Assembly (NCBI GenBank): GCA_913065105.1
Contig: CAJXZZ010000025.1
Span: forward strand, 1-34,795
DNA length: 34,795 bases
Origin: an uncultured Gammaproteobacteria bacterium
GTDB lineage: Bacteria; Pseudomonadota; Gammaproteobacteria; SZUA-229
Direction of reading: 5' to 3'
In this document: piece after piece, positions 18,412-29,310 of the stretch
Layout: every line of letters begins with the position of its first letter
How positions within the stretch are numbered: the stretch's first letter is position 1
Position numbers and translations under genes: made by a program
Notes under the pieces: generated by a model
Told to the model about the DNA's origin: nothing
Database searches by the model: none
Seen by the model: only the letters and a program-made list of their open reading frames with translations

Positions 18412-20664
18412 ATGTTTTTGCGTAAATGCAGCGCCCTAAAAATAATTTTATCCCTCCTGCTTACGCTATCTTGTTTTTACAAAGTAGCTATCAGTGCTGA
18501 TCTAAAAAATAATACACAGACAGCGTCATCGACTACTGAACGTCCCAAAATAGGCCTGGTATTAAGTGGTGGCGGTGCCCGCGGTTTTGCTCACATCGGC
18601 GTGTTGAAAGTTCTCGAAGAAAATAACATCCCAATTGATTATATCGTCGGCACCAGCATGGGCTCTATTGTTGGCGGTCTCTACGCCATCGGGTTATCAC
18701 CGGAAGAAATCGAACGAGGTGTAGATGGCATCGCATGGAATAAAGTTTTTAATGATTTCGCTTATCGCGAATATAAAGTTTTCCGTCGTAAAAAAGATGA
18801 TTTTGATTTTTTCAACATTCACCGTGTTGGCTTAAATTCAAAGGGATTTCGACTCTCTCCTGGCCTGATCGAAGGACAACAGATTGAACTCGCACTCGAC
18901 CGGTTGGCTTACCCTGGTTTTCACATAAGCGATTATGACAACTTAAGAATCCCTTTTCGCGCTGTTGCTACCAACATTGAAAATGGCGATCCTTTCATCA
19001 TCAAAAACGGTAACATCGCACGCGCTATGCGTGCAAGTATGTCCATCCCTGGCGCCCTGCCACCCATCACGATAGATAACACATTGCTTGTCGACGGCGG
19101 TATTGCTAATAATGTACCCATTGATATTGTCCGGGATATGGGGGCAGACATTGTTATCGCAGTCGATGTCAGTGCGCCTTTAGCAGAGAAAAAAGATATT
19201 AAATCGGCTGTCGATGTCACCGCCCAGTTAACCACCATTCTGACTCGACGCATCGCTGACATTCAATTAAAAACATTAAAAGCTAACGATGTCTTAATCG
19301 TTCCGGGTGAATTAGAAATATCTTCGTCTGACTTTGACAAATACCCTGAATTAATCAAAGCCGGCGAAACTGCGGCAACAGAACAACTCGACGCCATAAG
19401 AAAGTTATCCATGTCTTATGATGCCTATTCTGATTTTGTCGCATCGCTGCCAGTTGTCGCCAACAGAGACCCTGTTATCTATTTTATAGAGATAAAAAAT
19501 GAGACCGGCCTGAATGATGACATAATGAAAGTGCGCATTCATCAGAAAATTGGTGAACCGCTAGACGTCCAGCAACTTGAAGAAGACCTGTCGTATATAT
19601 ATGGACTAGATCACTCAAGCTCTGTGGTCTACTCACTGGAACAACGCGACGGTAAAACTGGATTGATCGTGTATGTACGTGACAGAGAGTGGGCGCATAG
19701 TTATGTGCAATTTGGGTTGTCAATAAAATCTGAATCCAATATAGGCTCATTCACTAACTTTGATGTCGCTTATACTAAAAATAATTTAAACAGCATGGCC
19801 GGAGAGTTTCGAGCAACACTGGGGCTAGGCAGTGAGCCTGAACTTAGTGCTGAAATTTATCAGCCCTTAAATATGGCACTCGATCTTTTTGTTTCTGCAA
19901 AGACAGGGTTTCACTCAACAATATTCCCCAATGTGGTGAATAACGATGTTGATTCAATACAGCGCTTTCAACGTAAATACATCGATCTATCGGCAGGCAA
20001 GATATTTAAGCAGACCACAGAGCTAAGCCTGGGACTATTCCGTGCCGATGGTAACACCAATACGATCAGCGGCGTAGACCAAGCTTTTGGACTAAGTGAA
20101 TTTGAGGAAGCTTATATTTATACAAGAGTATTTCATGATTCACTGGATAATCTAAGCTTCCCTAATTCCGGTATTTTTGGTGGCGCGACTTATAGATCCA
20201 GTAAAAAAGATCTCGGCGCTGACAGTGACTACGAGCAGGTACAGCTACAGTTAAGCGGTGCGGGGACGTATAAACGATATACAGTCTTTAGCCGCGCCAT
20301 CCTGGATACAACGATTGATGAAAACGCACCTTATAATGCTTTATTCAGACGTGGCGGATGGCTGGAACTTTCAGGCACGCTGGAGCGCGAACGATTCGGG
20401 CAGCATTTTGGCCTCATAGAAGCTGCATTTTACCGACGTCTGGGTAATATCACCTTCCTGCCAATTTATACCGGGTTTTCACTTGAGGCCGGTAATGTCT
20501 GGAATCGATACGACGACATCAATGCAGACAACACTACCACCGCAGGCAGTATATTCATCGGCGCAGATACCTTTCTTGGCCCGTTGTATCTTGCCTTTGG
20601 CGCTAATGATGATGGTGAAACAGCGTTATACTTTAACCTTGGTCAAACTTTCCTCAAAGACTAA
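18412..20664 (+). CDS. patatin-BamA fusion, PlpD-like type Vd autotransporter
   Basis: 750 residues from the ATG at 18412, with a Sec signal peptide (cleavage likely after AISA, residue 29). The N-terminal patatin phospholipase domain (about 45-330) shows the oxyanion loop GGGARGFAH, the nucleophile motif GTSMGS (Ser82) and the catalytic dyad Asp228 in VDGG. A single POTRA-like domain follows (about 355-440, from VIYFIEIKNETG to LIVYVRDRE). The rest is an Omp85/BamA-type beta-barrel to the C-terminus. This order defines type Vd autotransporters such as PlpD, in which the barrel displays or releases the lipase. A TTG at 18397 is an alternative start, but it precedes the signal peptide. The gene converges with mrcA, 9 bp apart. 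Confidence 0.9.
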   Translation: MFLRKCSALKIILSLLLTLSCFYKVAISADLKNNTQTASSTTERPKIGLVLSGGGARGFAHIGVLKVLEENNIPIDYIVGTSMGSIVGGLYAIGLSPEEIERGVDGIAWNKVFNDFAYREYKVFRRKKDDFDFFNIHRVGLNSKGFRLSPGLIEGQQIELALDRLAYPGFHISDYDNLRIPFRAVATNIENGDPFIIKNGNIARAMRASMSIPGALPPITIDNTLLVDGGIANNVPIDIVRDMGADIVIAVDVSAPLAEKKDIKSAVDVTAQLTTILTRRIADIQLKTLKANDVLIVPGELEISSSDFDKYPELIKAGETAATEQLDAIRKLSMSYDAYSDFVASLPVVANRDPVIYFIEIKNETGLNDDIMKVRIHQKIGEPLDVQQLEEDLSYIYGLDHSSSVVYSLEQRDGKTGLIVYVRDREWAHSYVQFGLSIKSESNIGSFTNFDVAYTKNNLNSMAGEFRATLGLGSEPELSAEIYQPLNMALDLFVSAKTGFHSTIFPNVVNNDVDSIQRFQRKYIDLSAGKIFKQTTELSLGLFRADGNTNTISGVDQAFGLSEFEEAYIYTRVFHDSLDNLSFPNSGIFGGATYRSSKKDLGADSDYEQVQLQLSGAGTYKRYTVFSRAILDTTIDENAPYNALFRRGGWLELSGTLERERFGQHFGLIEAAFYRRLGNITFLPIYTGFSLEAGNVWNRYDDINADNTTTAGSIFIGADTFLGPLYLAFGANDDGETALYFNLGQTFLKD

Positions 20665-20673
20665 CAGGCAATG

Positions 20674-23232
20674 TTAAAACAACTGCTCCGGAATCTCCGA
20701 GGCAGTCTCACCCTTAACCGGGGATTCCGCAGGCGTGACACCACCAACGACTGGTGCTCTTTCATTTCTGAATATTTCAAATACTGTATTTGTATCTGCG
20801 TCTGTTGCGGCCTCACCTGTTTCTGCATTAATTTTCATCGTCACCAGACCATCAGGGCGTGTTAACTGCCTTTCAGGTTTTCCGGCTAATGCCACTTTCA
20901 TAAAATCGATCCACACAGGTAGCGCTGCAGACGAACCAGTCTCCCTGCTACCTAATGGTTTAAGCTGATCAAACCCTATCCATGCAGTGGCTACCAGGTC
21001 AGGGTTGTAACCATTAAACCAGGCATCACGCTGGTCATTGGTGGTACCTGTTTTACCGGCAAGATCTTTTCTTCCCAGCTGCATAGCACGGCGGCCGGTG
21101 CCCTGTAATACGACGTCCTGCAGTATGGAATTCATCTGAAAAGCCAGGCGAGGTTCCAGAGTGCGCTCAGCCTGTTTTGGTAGTTTCGACAAGGAATCAT
21201 CTTCAACGATATCTGCCGACCATTTTTGCTCCGCTATAACACAGGAAGTACAGGCAACAGCCGGATCTGCTTCATATAAAATGCTGCCATCGGCATCTTC
21301 AATTCGCTGGATCAGATAAGGCTCAGTTAGATATCCGCCATTAGCAAATACAGAATACACGCGGGACATCTCCAGCGGACTGAGCTCTGCACTACCTAAT
21401 GCCAGCGATAAGTCATAACGCAGTTCCTTGCTATTTAAGCCAAAGTTCTTTGCGTATCGTGTCGTGTGTTTAAGTCCGACAGAGTTAAGTATACGTATTG
21501 AAACCAGGTTCCGAGATTTATACAGCGCTACGCGCAGCCTTGTTGGACCAAAAGTTTTACCGCTATAGTTTTCTGGGCGCCACTCCCCTTCCAGCGCCGA
21601 GTCTTCAAACACCACAGGTGCATCGTTGATCAAACTGGCCGGTGTATATTTTTTATCCAGTGCAGCGGCATATACTATCGGTTTAAAACCCGAACCTGCC
21701 TGTCTTTTGGCCTGAACCACCCGATTAAATTTACTGTGCTCAAAATCAAAACCTCCATTTAATGCCTGTATAGCACCTGTATTGGGATTAACTGAAACCA
21801 ATGCTCCCTGAATTTCAGGTATCTGCGCCAGACTCCAGCCCGTTACCGGATCGTGTGCAAGCCAGACCACATCACCCGGTTTGATTACTTCAGACACTTT
21901 TTGTAGCTCATCACCGACACGATTCACACTAATGTACTCGCGAGCCCATTTAATACCGCCCCAGGGTATACGAACCTGATTACCGTCTTTCAACAGCGCA
22001 GTGGCTGAGCGGTTGTCCTCTGGTATAGCTTCAGGCACTGCTGCCGCTTTTTCTTCTGTACTACTAATACCGGCATCTACAGAAATATCATCATTGACTG
22101 ACAATATAAGTGCTGGCATAAAACGACCATAGTTTTCATCGTCTTTTAATATTGATACTAGATCAGGTTCGCTATCATCTGCAGCAACCTCGGTAGTAGC
22201 AGTTCCTTCTGCTTTCTCTTGATCAGACTCGACTTTATTATCAGACGTTAATTCGACATGACGCACAACGCCGCGATAACCATGACGTCGATCATAGGCC
22301 ACCAGACCATTCCATATGCTGTCATTTGCCGCTTGTTGCAGGCGTTTATTAATAGTGGTGTAAACGTTCAAACCACGCACATAAGCTTCGTCACCGAACT
22401 GTTTTACAATTTCAGCACGTGCCATCTCATTCACGTACGGCGCATACACACCTATGTCACTGCGATGACGCGTTGCTGTCACCGGTGCCTTTTTATTTTC
22501 TTCAAACTCTGCTGGCGTTATGAATTCCAGTTGTAACATGCGCGCTAACACATAATCACGACGTATAATCGCGCGCTCAGGGTTAACAATAGGGTTATAG
22601 TTAGACGGCGCTTTAGGTAATCCGGCAATCATTGCTATTTGCGCAAGCGTTAACTCATCAAGCTGAACGCCGTAATAAATTTGCGCGGCAGCAGCAACAC
22701 CATATGAGCGATTGCCCAGATATATTTTATTTAAATACAGCTCAAGAATTTTCTCTTTATCAAGCTCACTCTCAATTTTTAATGCCAGAAGAATCTCGTT
22801 TAGTTTACGCAGATAGGTTTTTTCACTCGTCAAATAGAAGTTACGTGCCAGTTGCATCGTAATCGTACTACCACCCTGACCACGTTCACCCGTCATGACC
22901 AGATTCATGACCGCACGCAATATGCCCTGGTAGTCAACACCAGGATGCTCATAAAAACGATCATCTTCAGCAGATAAAAACGCCTGCTGCATTAACTTGG
23001 GGATTTCTCCGAGCGTTTTTGGCGTTCTTCTTTTCTCACCAAATTCACCCATTAATGCCCTGTCACTGCTATATATACGAAGTGGGACTTGGAGTTGCAC
23101 ATTACTAAGTCCCTCGATTGAGGGTAATTTTGGATTGAGGTAGAAATAGCCGCCGGCAGCAGTTGCAATAATTAACGAAATCATCACCAATATGATGATG
23201 GAAAACAATTTAAAAATATTCAAAAAAGGCAC
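20674..23232 (-). CDS. mrcA: penicillin-binding protein 1A
   Basis: 852 residues from a GTG at 23232. This is a bifunctional peptidoglycan synthase: a short cytoplasmic tail and one membrane helix (about 10-30), then the GT51 glycosyltransferase domain (AEDDRFYEHPGVD with catalytic Glu89, GGSTITMQLARNF, ELYLNKIYLGNRSYGVAAAA). An OB-like insertion follows, then the transpeptidase domain with the SxxK motif in RQAGSGFKPIVYAA and the KTGTT box. I chose GTG because AGGAA lies 8 nt before it and it matches the family N-terminus. An ATG at 23292 is in frame, but its extra 20 residues overlap the predicted pilM promoter. The pairing mrcA divergent from pilM is conserved in this class. Confidence 0.94.
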   Translation of the reverse strand: MPFLNIFKLFSIIILVMISLIIATAAGGYFYLNPKLPSIEGLSNVQLQVPLRIYSSDRALMGEFGEKRRTPKTLGEIPKLMQQAFLSAEDDRFYEHPGVDYQGILRAVMNLVMTGERGQGGSTITMQLARNFYLTSEKTYLRKLNEILLALKIESELDKEKILELYLNKIYLGNRSYGVAAAAQIYYGVQLDELTLAQIAMIAGLPKAPSNYNPIVNPERAIIRRDYVLARMLQLEFITPAEFEENKKAPVTATRHRSDIGVYAPYVNEMARAEIVKQFGDEAYVRGLNVYTTINKRLQQAANDSIWNGLVAYDRRHGYRGVVRHVELTSDNKVESDQEKAEGTATTEVAADDSEPDLVSILKDDENYGRFMPALILSVNDDISVDAGISSTEEKAAAVPEAIPEDNRSATALLKDGNQVRIPWGGIKWAREYISVNRVGDELQKVSEVIKPGDVVWLAHDPVTGWSLAQIPEIQGALVSVNPNTGAIQALNGGFDFEHSKFNRVVQAKRQAGSGFKPIVYAAALDKKYTPASLINDAPVVFEDSALEGEWRPENYSGKTFGPTRLRVALYKSRNLVSIRILNSVGLKHTTRYAKNFGLNSKELRYDLSLALGSAELSPLEMSRVYSVFANGGYLTEPYLIQRIEDADGSILYEADPAVACTSCVIAEQKWSADIVEDDSLSKLPKQAERTLEPRLAFQMNSILQDVVLQGTGRRAMQLGRKDLAGKTGTTNDQRDAWFNGYNPDLVATAWIGFDQLKPLGSRETGSSAALPVWIDFMKVALAGKPERQLTRPDGLVTMKINAETGEAATDADTNTVFEIFRNERAPVVGGVTPAESPVKGETASEIPEQLF

Positions 23233-23285
23233 TGTCCATTTCCTGCGATTAAAGGGCCAATAAAGCGGCAAAGTATATAGGGTTA

Positions 23286-23314
23286 GTGACAAATTATCGA
23301 CACACTTCTATATC
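23286..23314 (+). promoter_or_regulatory. predicted promoter of the pilMNOPQ operon
   Basis: GTGACA (23286-23291, five of six bases of the -35 consensus), a 17-bp spacer and TATATC (23309-23314). Transcription would begin about 90 nt before the pilM GTG. The site falls in the 180-bp mrcA-pilM gap. Confidence 0.4.
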
Positions 23315-23376
23315 ATCTAGTATTTTTCTACACTTACAGCTAATATTTAATGCAAAATTTATAATATATTCTATAA

Positions 23377-24485
<1,109 letters not shown>

Positions 24486-24486
<1 letters not shown>

Positions 24487-25073
24487 TGGCTCATATCAAT
24501 TTATTACCCTGGCGCGAAGAACAACGACAGGAACAGACCAGACAATTTGCAACAGTTACTGTGCTCTCCATGGCGTTAACCGGGGCAATTATTTTTCTAG
24601 TTCATGTGACATTTAACAATCAAATTGAACATCAAAAATTTCGTAATAAAATATTACAGGATGAAATCGCGACCCTGGACGCATCATTGAAACAGATTGA
24701 TGAACTTGAGGAAACCAAGGACCAACTTCTGGCTCGCATGGACGTTATCCAGTCATTGCAGCAGCGTAGACCACAAATCGTACATTTGTTCGATGATTTC
24801 GTACGAACAGTACCTGAAGGCATCTATTTAATGACGATTAAACAGGATGCTGACCAGCTGACCATCAAAGGTGTCGCTGAATCTAACGGCCGCGTATCTG
24901 CTTACATGAGAAATATCGATACCTCTAGCTGGATGTCTACCCCGAAATTAAAAGTAATAGAAACCAGAAAGGGGACTTTGAGAAGCAATGATTTTACTTT
25001 AATCACCTCTCAGTCCTTACCTGATGACAAAAAAAATAAAAACAAAGACAACATTAAAGGGGACGACAGCTAA
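24486..25073 (+). CDS. pilN: type IV pilus assembly protein PilN
   Basis: 195-residue inner-membrane protein with the cytoplasmic INLLPWREE motif at residues 4-12 that docks on PilM. One transmembrane helix follows (about 22-42), then a periplasmic coiled-coil stretch rich in Glu, Gln and Lys, and a ferredoxin-like domain that pairs with PilO. It overlaps pilM and pilO by one base each, consistent with stoichiometric, coupled translation of the PilMNOP complex. Confidence 0.95.
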
Positions 25074-25693
25074 TGAATCTCTCCGAAATAAAACTAGATG
25101 AACTAGATATTGAAGATCTTAAAAGAATCGGTACTGCGCCTTTACCCATAAAAATAGCGATTATTGTTATCTTATGTATTGCATTGGCTGTTGCTGGTTA
25201 TTTTCTGGATACAACCCAACAACAAGTTGACCTTAAAAAAGTTATTGCTGAGGAACAACAACTACGCCAGGTATTTGCAGGCAAACAGGCTAAAGCAGCA
25301 AATCTCGAAGCATACAAGCAACAGCTTGATGAAATGCGCACATCGTTTGGTACCTTATTAAGACAGCTACCAAACGAGACTGAAATTGAAACCCTGTTAA
25401 CCGACATCTCGCAGACAGGCATCTCTTCTGGCCTCGATATCGACTATTTTAAACCAGAAGGCTTACGGCCCAAAGAATTCTATTCCGAATATCCAATAAA
25501 ACTAAAAGTAACAGGACGCTACCACGAGTTTGCCGAATTCATCAGTGGTGTTGCCGCACTGCCTCGCATCGTTACAGTTCAGGATATTGAAATAAAACCC
25601 TCAGATCCTAAAGGTGGTGTGAAATTAACCATGGAGCTGACAGCCATTACCTACCAATACCTTGATGAATCTAAAGAAGGTACTGCGAAATGA
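25073..25693 (+). CDS. pilO: type IV pilus assembly protein PilO
   Basis: 206-residue inner-membrane protein with a short cytoplasmic segment, one transmembrane helix (about 27-45), a periplasmic coiled coil (around QQQVDLKKVIAEEQQLRQV) and a C-terminal ferredoxin-like domain containing YPIKLKVTGRYHEFAEFISGVA, the most conserved stretch of the family. PilO dimerises with PilN and links to PilP. Its stop overlaps the pilP ATG by four bases. Confidence 0.95.
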   Translation: MNLSEIKLDELDIEDLKRIGTAPLPIKIAIIVILCIALAVAGYFLDTTQQQVDLKKVIAEEQQLRQVFAGKQAKAANLEAYKQQLDEMRTSFGTLLRQLPNETEIETLLTDISQTGISSGLDIDYFKPEGLRPKEFYSEYPIKLKVTGRYHEFAEFISGVAALPRIVTVQDIEIKPSDPKGGVKLTMELTAITYQYLDESKEGTAK

Positions 25694-26208
25694 TTAAATT
25701 GAAGCAAGCATCTATTTGCATCAGCTTACTGGGCTTAAGTGCCTGTAGTCAGGACGTGTCTGATTTACAGTCTTTTATTGCACAAACAAAGTCAGCACAT
25801 GTAGGTAGCGTAAAACCCATTCCACAATTTAAGCCCTATGAGAGCTTTAGTTATACTGCTGCAGATCTACGTGACCCTTTTGTTTCTACTGCCGATCTCG
25901 ATCAAGATGAAACAACAAAAACCAGTTTATTAAATCCCGATTCAACTCGCCCAAGACAACCACTGGAAGTTTTCCCTTTAGATACGCTTAGCATGGTTGG
26001 CATTCTTGAACAAAATGAGCAAATGTGGGGACTGATCAAAGACCCACAAAATATTGTTCACCGCATTCAGGTGGGTAACTACATGGGACAAAGTGAAGGT
26101 CGAGTACTTGAAATCAACGAATCTGCCATATTCCTTGTAGAAATTGTACCTGATGGTATTGGCGGTTATATAGAACGAGACGCATCAATCGCTATTGGTG
26201 GCGAATAA
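25690..26208 (+). CDS. pilP: type IV pilus assembly lipoprotein PilP
   Basis: 172-residue lipoprotein (lipobox L-S-A-C, Cys19). A flexible linker of about 40 residues leads to the motif YTAADLRDPFV, then the beta-sandwich domain with LDTLSMVGILEQNEQMWGLIKD and IVHRIQVGNYMGQSEGRV, both characteristic of PilP. PilP connects the inner-membrane PilNO pair to the PilQ secretin. The pilQ start lies 37 bp downstream of its stop. Confidence 0.95.
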   Translation: MIKLKQASICISLLGLSACSQDVSDLQSFIAQTKSAHVGSVKPIPQFKPYESFSYTAADLRDPFVSTADLDQDETTKTSLLNPDSTRPRQPLEVFPLDTLSMVGILEQNEQMWGLIKDPQNIVHRIQVGNYMGQSEGRVLEINESAIFLVEIVPDGIGGYIERDASIAIGGE

Positions 26209-26245
26209 TGTTGCATACGAATATGGCGAGCGCGTGGAGAGAGAC

Positions 26246-28465
26246 ATGTTAACAATAATAATAAACAAACAATCAAATGGGCTAAGTATGAATTTTTCAA
26301 CCCTGGGCAAATATCTACTGCAAACATTGTCACTGTTCTGCATATTAAGCACACCTGTGATGGCTAATACTGCACAGACATCAGGTGCGCCATCCAATGT
26401 TATTCAAAACGTAGAATATTCAACATTACCGGGAAACCGCTTGCAGATAAGCCTGGAACTAAGTGAGCAGGCAATTACGCCATTAAGCTTCACCATTGAT
26501 AATCCAGCACGTATTGCTTTTGATTTTGCAGAAACAGGCAGTAAATTACCAAAACGTTCACAACCTATTGGCATCGGTATTGCACAGTCGATGACTACCA
26601 TATCAACTAAAACCAAAACCCGTGTCATCTTAAACTTATCCGAAGTAGTGCCCTATCAAGTGACTACACAGGGTAAAAACGTATTGATAACACTGGATAG
26701 TGATGCCACTGGCGCCGCTTTTGATACTACAACTGCAACCGTTGGTGCAACTTCTTCAAGCGCACCACGCTTCTCAGACAACCCTCGCGGTATAGAAAAC
26801 ATTGACTTTAGACGTGGCGAAGAAGGTGAAGGCCGTGTTGTCATCCACTTAACAGAATCCAATATCCCGATGGATATCAGTGAAGAATTTGGCAAAGTAG
26901 TTGTTAAATTCATCGGTATTAAACTACCTGATGAGTTGCGTCAGACGCTGGACGTGCTCGATTTTGCAACACCGGTAAAATCGATCAGCAGCTTTGAAGA
27001 AGAAGATAATGTCAGAGTAGAAATTGAACCCATCAGTGGTAATTTTGAACATGTTGCCTATCAGGCAAACAACATCTTTACTATTGAACTAAAACCGATT
27101 AGTAAAGATGAACTCGAAGAAGCCAAGCAGGAAAAATTTGGCTATACCGGAGAACGTTTATCACTTAACTTCCAGGACATCCCGGTACGTGCTGTGTTGC
27201 AATTGATCGCTGATTTCACCAGCCTTAACGTTGTGGTGAGTGATTCAGTAGATGGCAACCTGACCTTACGCCTTAAAAATGTTCCCTGGGATCAGGCACT
27301 TGATATCATCCTTAAAGCAAAAGGTTTATCAAAACGTGAATCGGGTACCGTCATGATGATTGCACCGAGTGAAGAAATTGCCGCCCAGGAAAAAATTGAC
27401 CTGGAAGCACGACAGTCTATTACTGAACTTGCGCCGATAAGAAGCGCTTTCTTCACCATAAACTTTGCCAAAGTAACTGAACTAGCCGCATTGTTCTCAG
27501 GTAGCGGTGGCGGGGAAGACGCCCCATCAACAGGTATACTCAGTCCTCGCGGCAGTGTAATCGTTGATGAGCGCACCAACACTCTAATTGTTAAAGATAC
27601 CGAAGAAGTGATTTCTGAAATTCGCCGAACACTAAAAAAACTTGATATTCCTATTCGTCAGGTAATGATCTCTTCTCGCATCGTCATCGCTACAGATCAA
27701 TTCACTAAAGAACTGGGCTCGCGTTTTGGCGTAACTCGTGCCGCATCTAACTCAGATGGTTTTGGTGCCACTACCGGTACTTTCCGTGGCGCTGATACTA
27801 TCTCATCAAGCGGCATCAGCAATATTCAGGCTACTGGCTCACCTGAGCCATTTACAGTGCCTAGTGGGCCATTCGCTGCAGATCGATTAAACGTTGATTT
27901 GTCGACTGCAGGTGCGGCAGCAGGCAGTATCGCGTTTGCAGTATTAACGGGTAGTACGCTGATCGATCTGGAGATATCAGCACTACAGGCTGAAAATGAA
28001 GGTGAGATTATTTCAAGTCCTCGTGTTGTTACCGCTGACAGACATCTGGCAAGAATAGAACAAGGGGTAGAGGTTCCTTACCTGTCAGCTTCTTCAAGCG
28101 GTGCAACTCAGGTCGAATTCAAAAAAGCGGTATTAAGTATTGAGGTTACCCCGCAGATTACCCCTGATGACCGAGTCATTATGGACCTTGCGGTAAATAA
28201 CGACACCGTAGGTGAAATCTTTTCCGGTATCCCCAGTATTGATACTCGCGAAGTCAATACACAGGTACTGGTAAACAATGGCGACACTGTCGTATTAGGC
28301 GGTATCTACGAGCAGGTTACGCGTAACGAGGTTGATAAAGTGCCATTCCTCGGCGACATACCATTAATTGGTTATTTCTTTAGACACACACTGGAAAGCG
28401 ACGAAAGACGGGAGTTGCTTATATTTGTTACACCTAAAATCCTTAAAGATGCTCTATCACTTTAG
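26246..28465 (+). CDS. pilQ: type IV pilus secretin PilQ
   Basis: 739 residues from the ATG at 26246, which has a strong GGAGAG ribosome-binding site; an in-frame ATG at 26288 would give a more compact signal peptide. The signal peptide ends near PVMA. Two AMIN-type domains follow (about 60-140 and 170-275), which bind peptidoglycan in related proteins, then the STN/N0 domain (LSLNFQDIPVRAVLQLIADF), an N1 domain, and the secretin core with a Ser/Gly-rich insertion. The core has VTPQITPDDRVIMDL and, near the end, GGIYEQVTRNEVDKVPFLGDIPL... and LLIFVTPKIL. PilQ forms the outer-membrane channel for the pilus. It is the last of the five pil genes. Confidence 0.95.
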   Translation: MLTIIINKQSNGLSMNFSTLGKYLLQTLSLFCILSTPVMANTAQTSGAPSNVIQNVEYSTLPGNRLQISLELSEQAITPLSFTIDNPARIAFDFAETGSKLPKRSQPIGIGIAQSMTTISTKTKTRVILNLSEVVPYQVTTQGKNVLITLDSDATGAAFDTTTATVGATSSSAPRFSDNPRGIENIDFRRGEEGEGRVVIHLTESNIPMDISEEFGKVVVKFIGIKLPDELRQTLDVLDFATPVKSISSFEEEDNVRVEIEPISGNFEHVAYQANNIFTIELKPISKDELEEAKQEKFGYTGERLSLNFQDIPVRAVLQLIADFTSLNVVVSDSVDGNLTLRLKNVPWDQALDIILKAKGLSKRESGTVMMIAPSEEIAAQEKIDLEARQSITELAPIRSAFFTINFAKVTELAALFSGSGGGEDAPSTGILSPRGSVIVDERTNTLIVKDTEEVISEIRRTLKKLDIPIRQVMISSRIVIATDQFTKELGSRFGVTRAASNSDGFGATTGTFRGADTISSSGISNIQATGSPEPFTVPSGPFAADRLNVDLSTAGAAAGSIAFAVLTGSTLIDLEISALQAENEGEIISSPRVVTADRHLARIEQGVEVPYLSASSSGATQVEFKKAVLSIEVTPQITPDDRVIMDLAVNNDTVGEIFSGIPSIDTREVNTQVLVNNGDTVVLGGIYEQVTRNEVDKVPFLGDIPLIGYFFRHTLESDERRELLIFVTPKILKDALSL

Positions 28466-28499
28466 ATAATTACCTGATTTAGGTAAGGAAGAAACAAAC

Positions 28500-29246
28500 A
28501 TGAACAACCGTTTTTTAACAACAATGGCTTTGGTAGCCAGCAGCACATTATTTTTGGCTGGCTGTGGCGATGGCAATGCATTTGAAACACCCCCGGCAGC
28601 AGGCGAAACCCCTACAAATTCAGGTACCGTTTCACAGAAGAACTTTTCCATTCTGGCAGATAATGTAAACCCCCCTGTTTTTGACACGGTAAATAAAACA
28701 GCGACTGATACCTCTGTAGTCATTACCGCTAAAATTGGAGATAGTAACAATCAGTTACTCACCGACGCACACACGGTGTTTTTTCGCACTGAATGGGGCT
28801 TGATCGAACCCAGTTGCGTCACAGAAAATGGTACTTGTTCTGTTACCTGGCAAACATCGTTTGGTCCGGGCACTGTGCCGGCAGATTACCTCTCTACCAT
28901 AACCGCCTACACCCTCGGCGAAGAAGATTATAGTGATAGCAACGGTAATGGCGAATTTGACGATGGTGACACGCCATTTCCTAACGGCGACTTTTTTACA
29001 GATCGTGAAGAACCTTATATTGACGTAGATTTTAACGATGGTGATTTCAACGCAGCATTTGGTGACATAATAATTGACGTAATGAATGGCAATGTTTTAG
29101 GTGTAAATGGCGAACATGACTTCGGTGATGGCTTCTTAAATAGCCCGAACTGCGTCCAAAGCCCACTGTGTGGCCTAACAACAATTATTTACATCTGGGA
29201 CGATATCGAATTAGATATGGAAATTCCAGTGGTACCTGTACTGTAA
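28500..29246 (+). CDS. unrecognised acidic lipoprotein with an Ig-like segment and Ca-binding-like loop
   Basis: 248 residues; I do not recognise the family. Visible features are a lipoprotein signal with the lipobox L-A-G-C (Cys22) and a low-complexity Pro/Thr linker to about residue 45. A segment at about 70-137 (TSVVITAKIGDSNNQLL and VFFRTEWGLIEPSC) resembles bacterial Ig-like (invasin-type) folds. An acidic loop with DSNGNGEFDDGD (146-157) looks like a calcium-binding loop, and a second Asp-rich stretch follows (175-184). Two close Cys pairs (106/113 and 218/224) could form disulfides. The gene lies 34 bp after pilQ and before the aroK hairpin, so it should be co-transcribed with pilMNOPQ. 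A role in pilus or cell-surface function is inferred only from this position. Confidence 0.75.
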   Translation: MNNRFLTTMALVASSTLFLAGCGDGNAFETPPAAGETPTNSGTVSQKNFSILADNVNPPVFDTVNKTATDTSVVITAKIGDSNNQLLTDAHTVFFRTEWGLIEPSCVTENGTCSVTWQTSFGPGTVPADYLSTITAYTLGEEDYSDSNGNGEFDDGDTPFPNGDFFTDREEPYIDVDFNDGDFNAAFGDIIIDVMNGNVLGVNGEHDFGDGFLNSPNCVQSPLCGLTTIIYIWDDIELDMEIPVVPVL

Positions 29247-29270
29247 TACCTTAATAAATTTGCTATCCTA

Positions 29271-29310
29271 GCGGCCTCGCTTCAATTTGAAAAGCGAGGT
29301 CGCTTTTTTT
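29271..29310 (+). terminator. terminator-like hairpin ending at the aroK start codon
   Basis: GCGGCCTCGCTT pairs with AAGCGAGGTCGC over 12 positions (one G-U), with a 9-nt loop and seven T. The U-tract ends at 29310 and the aroK ATG is at 29311. The only Shine-Dalgarno-like sequence for aroK (GAGG, 29296-29299, 11 nt from the ATG) is inside the 3' arm. It should terminate or attenuate the pil transcript and could also hide the aroK ribosome-binding site. Confidence 0.8.

Noticed and set aside
23233-23292. Longer PBP1a start at the ATG at 23292
   Set aside because: GTG at 23232 has a good ribosome-binding site and fits the family N-terminus; the longer form runs into the predicted pilM promoter.
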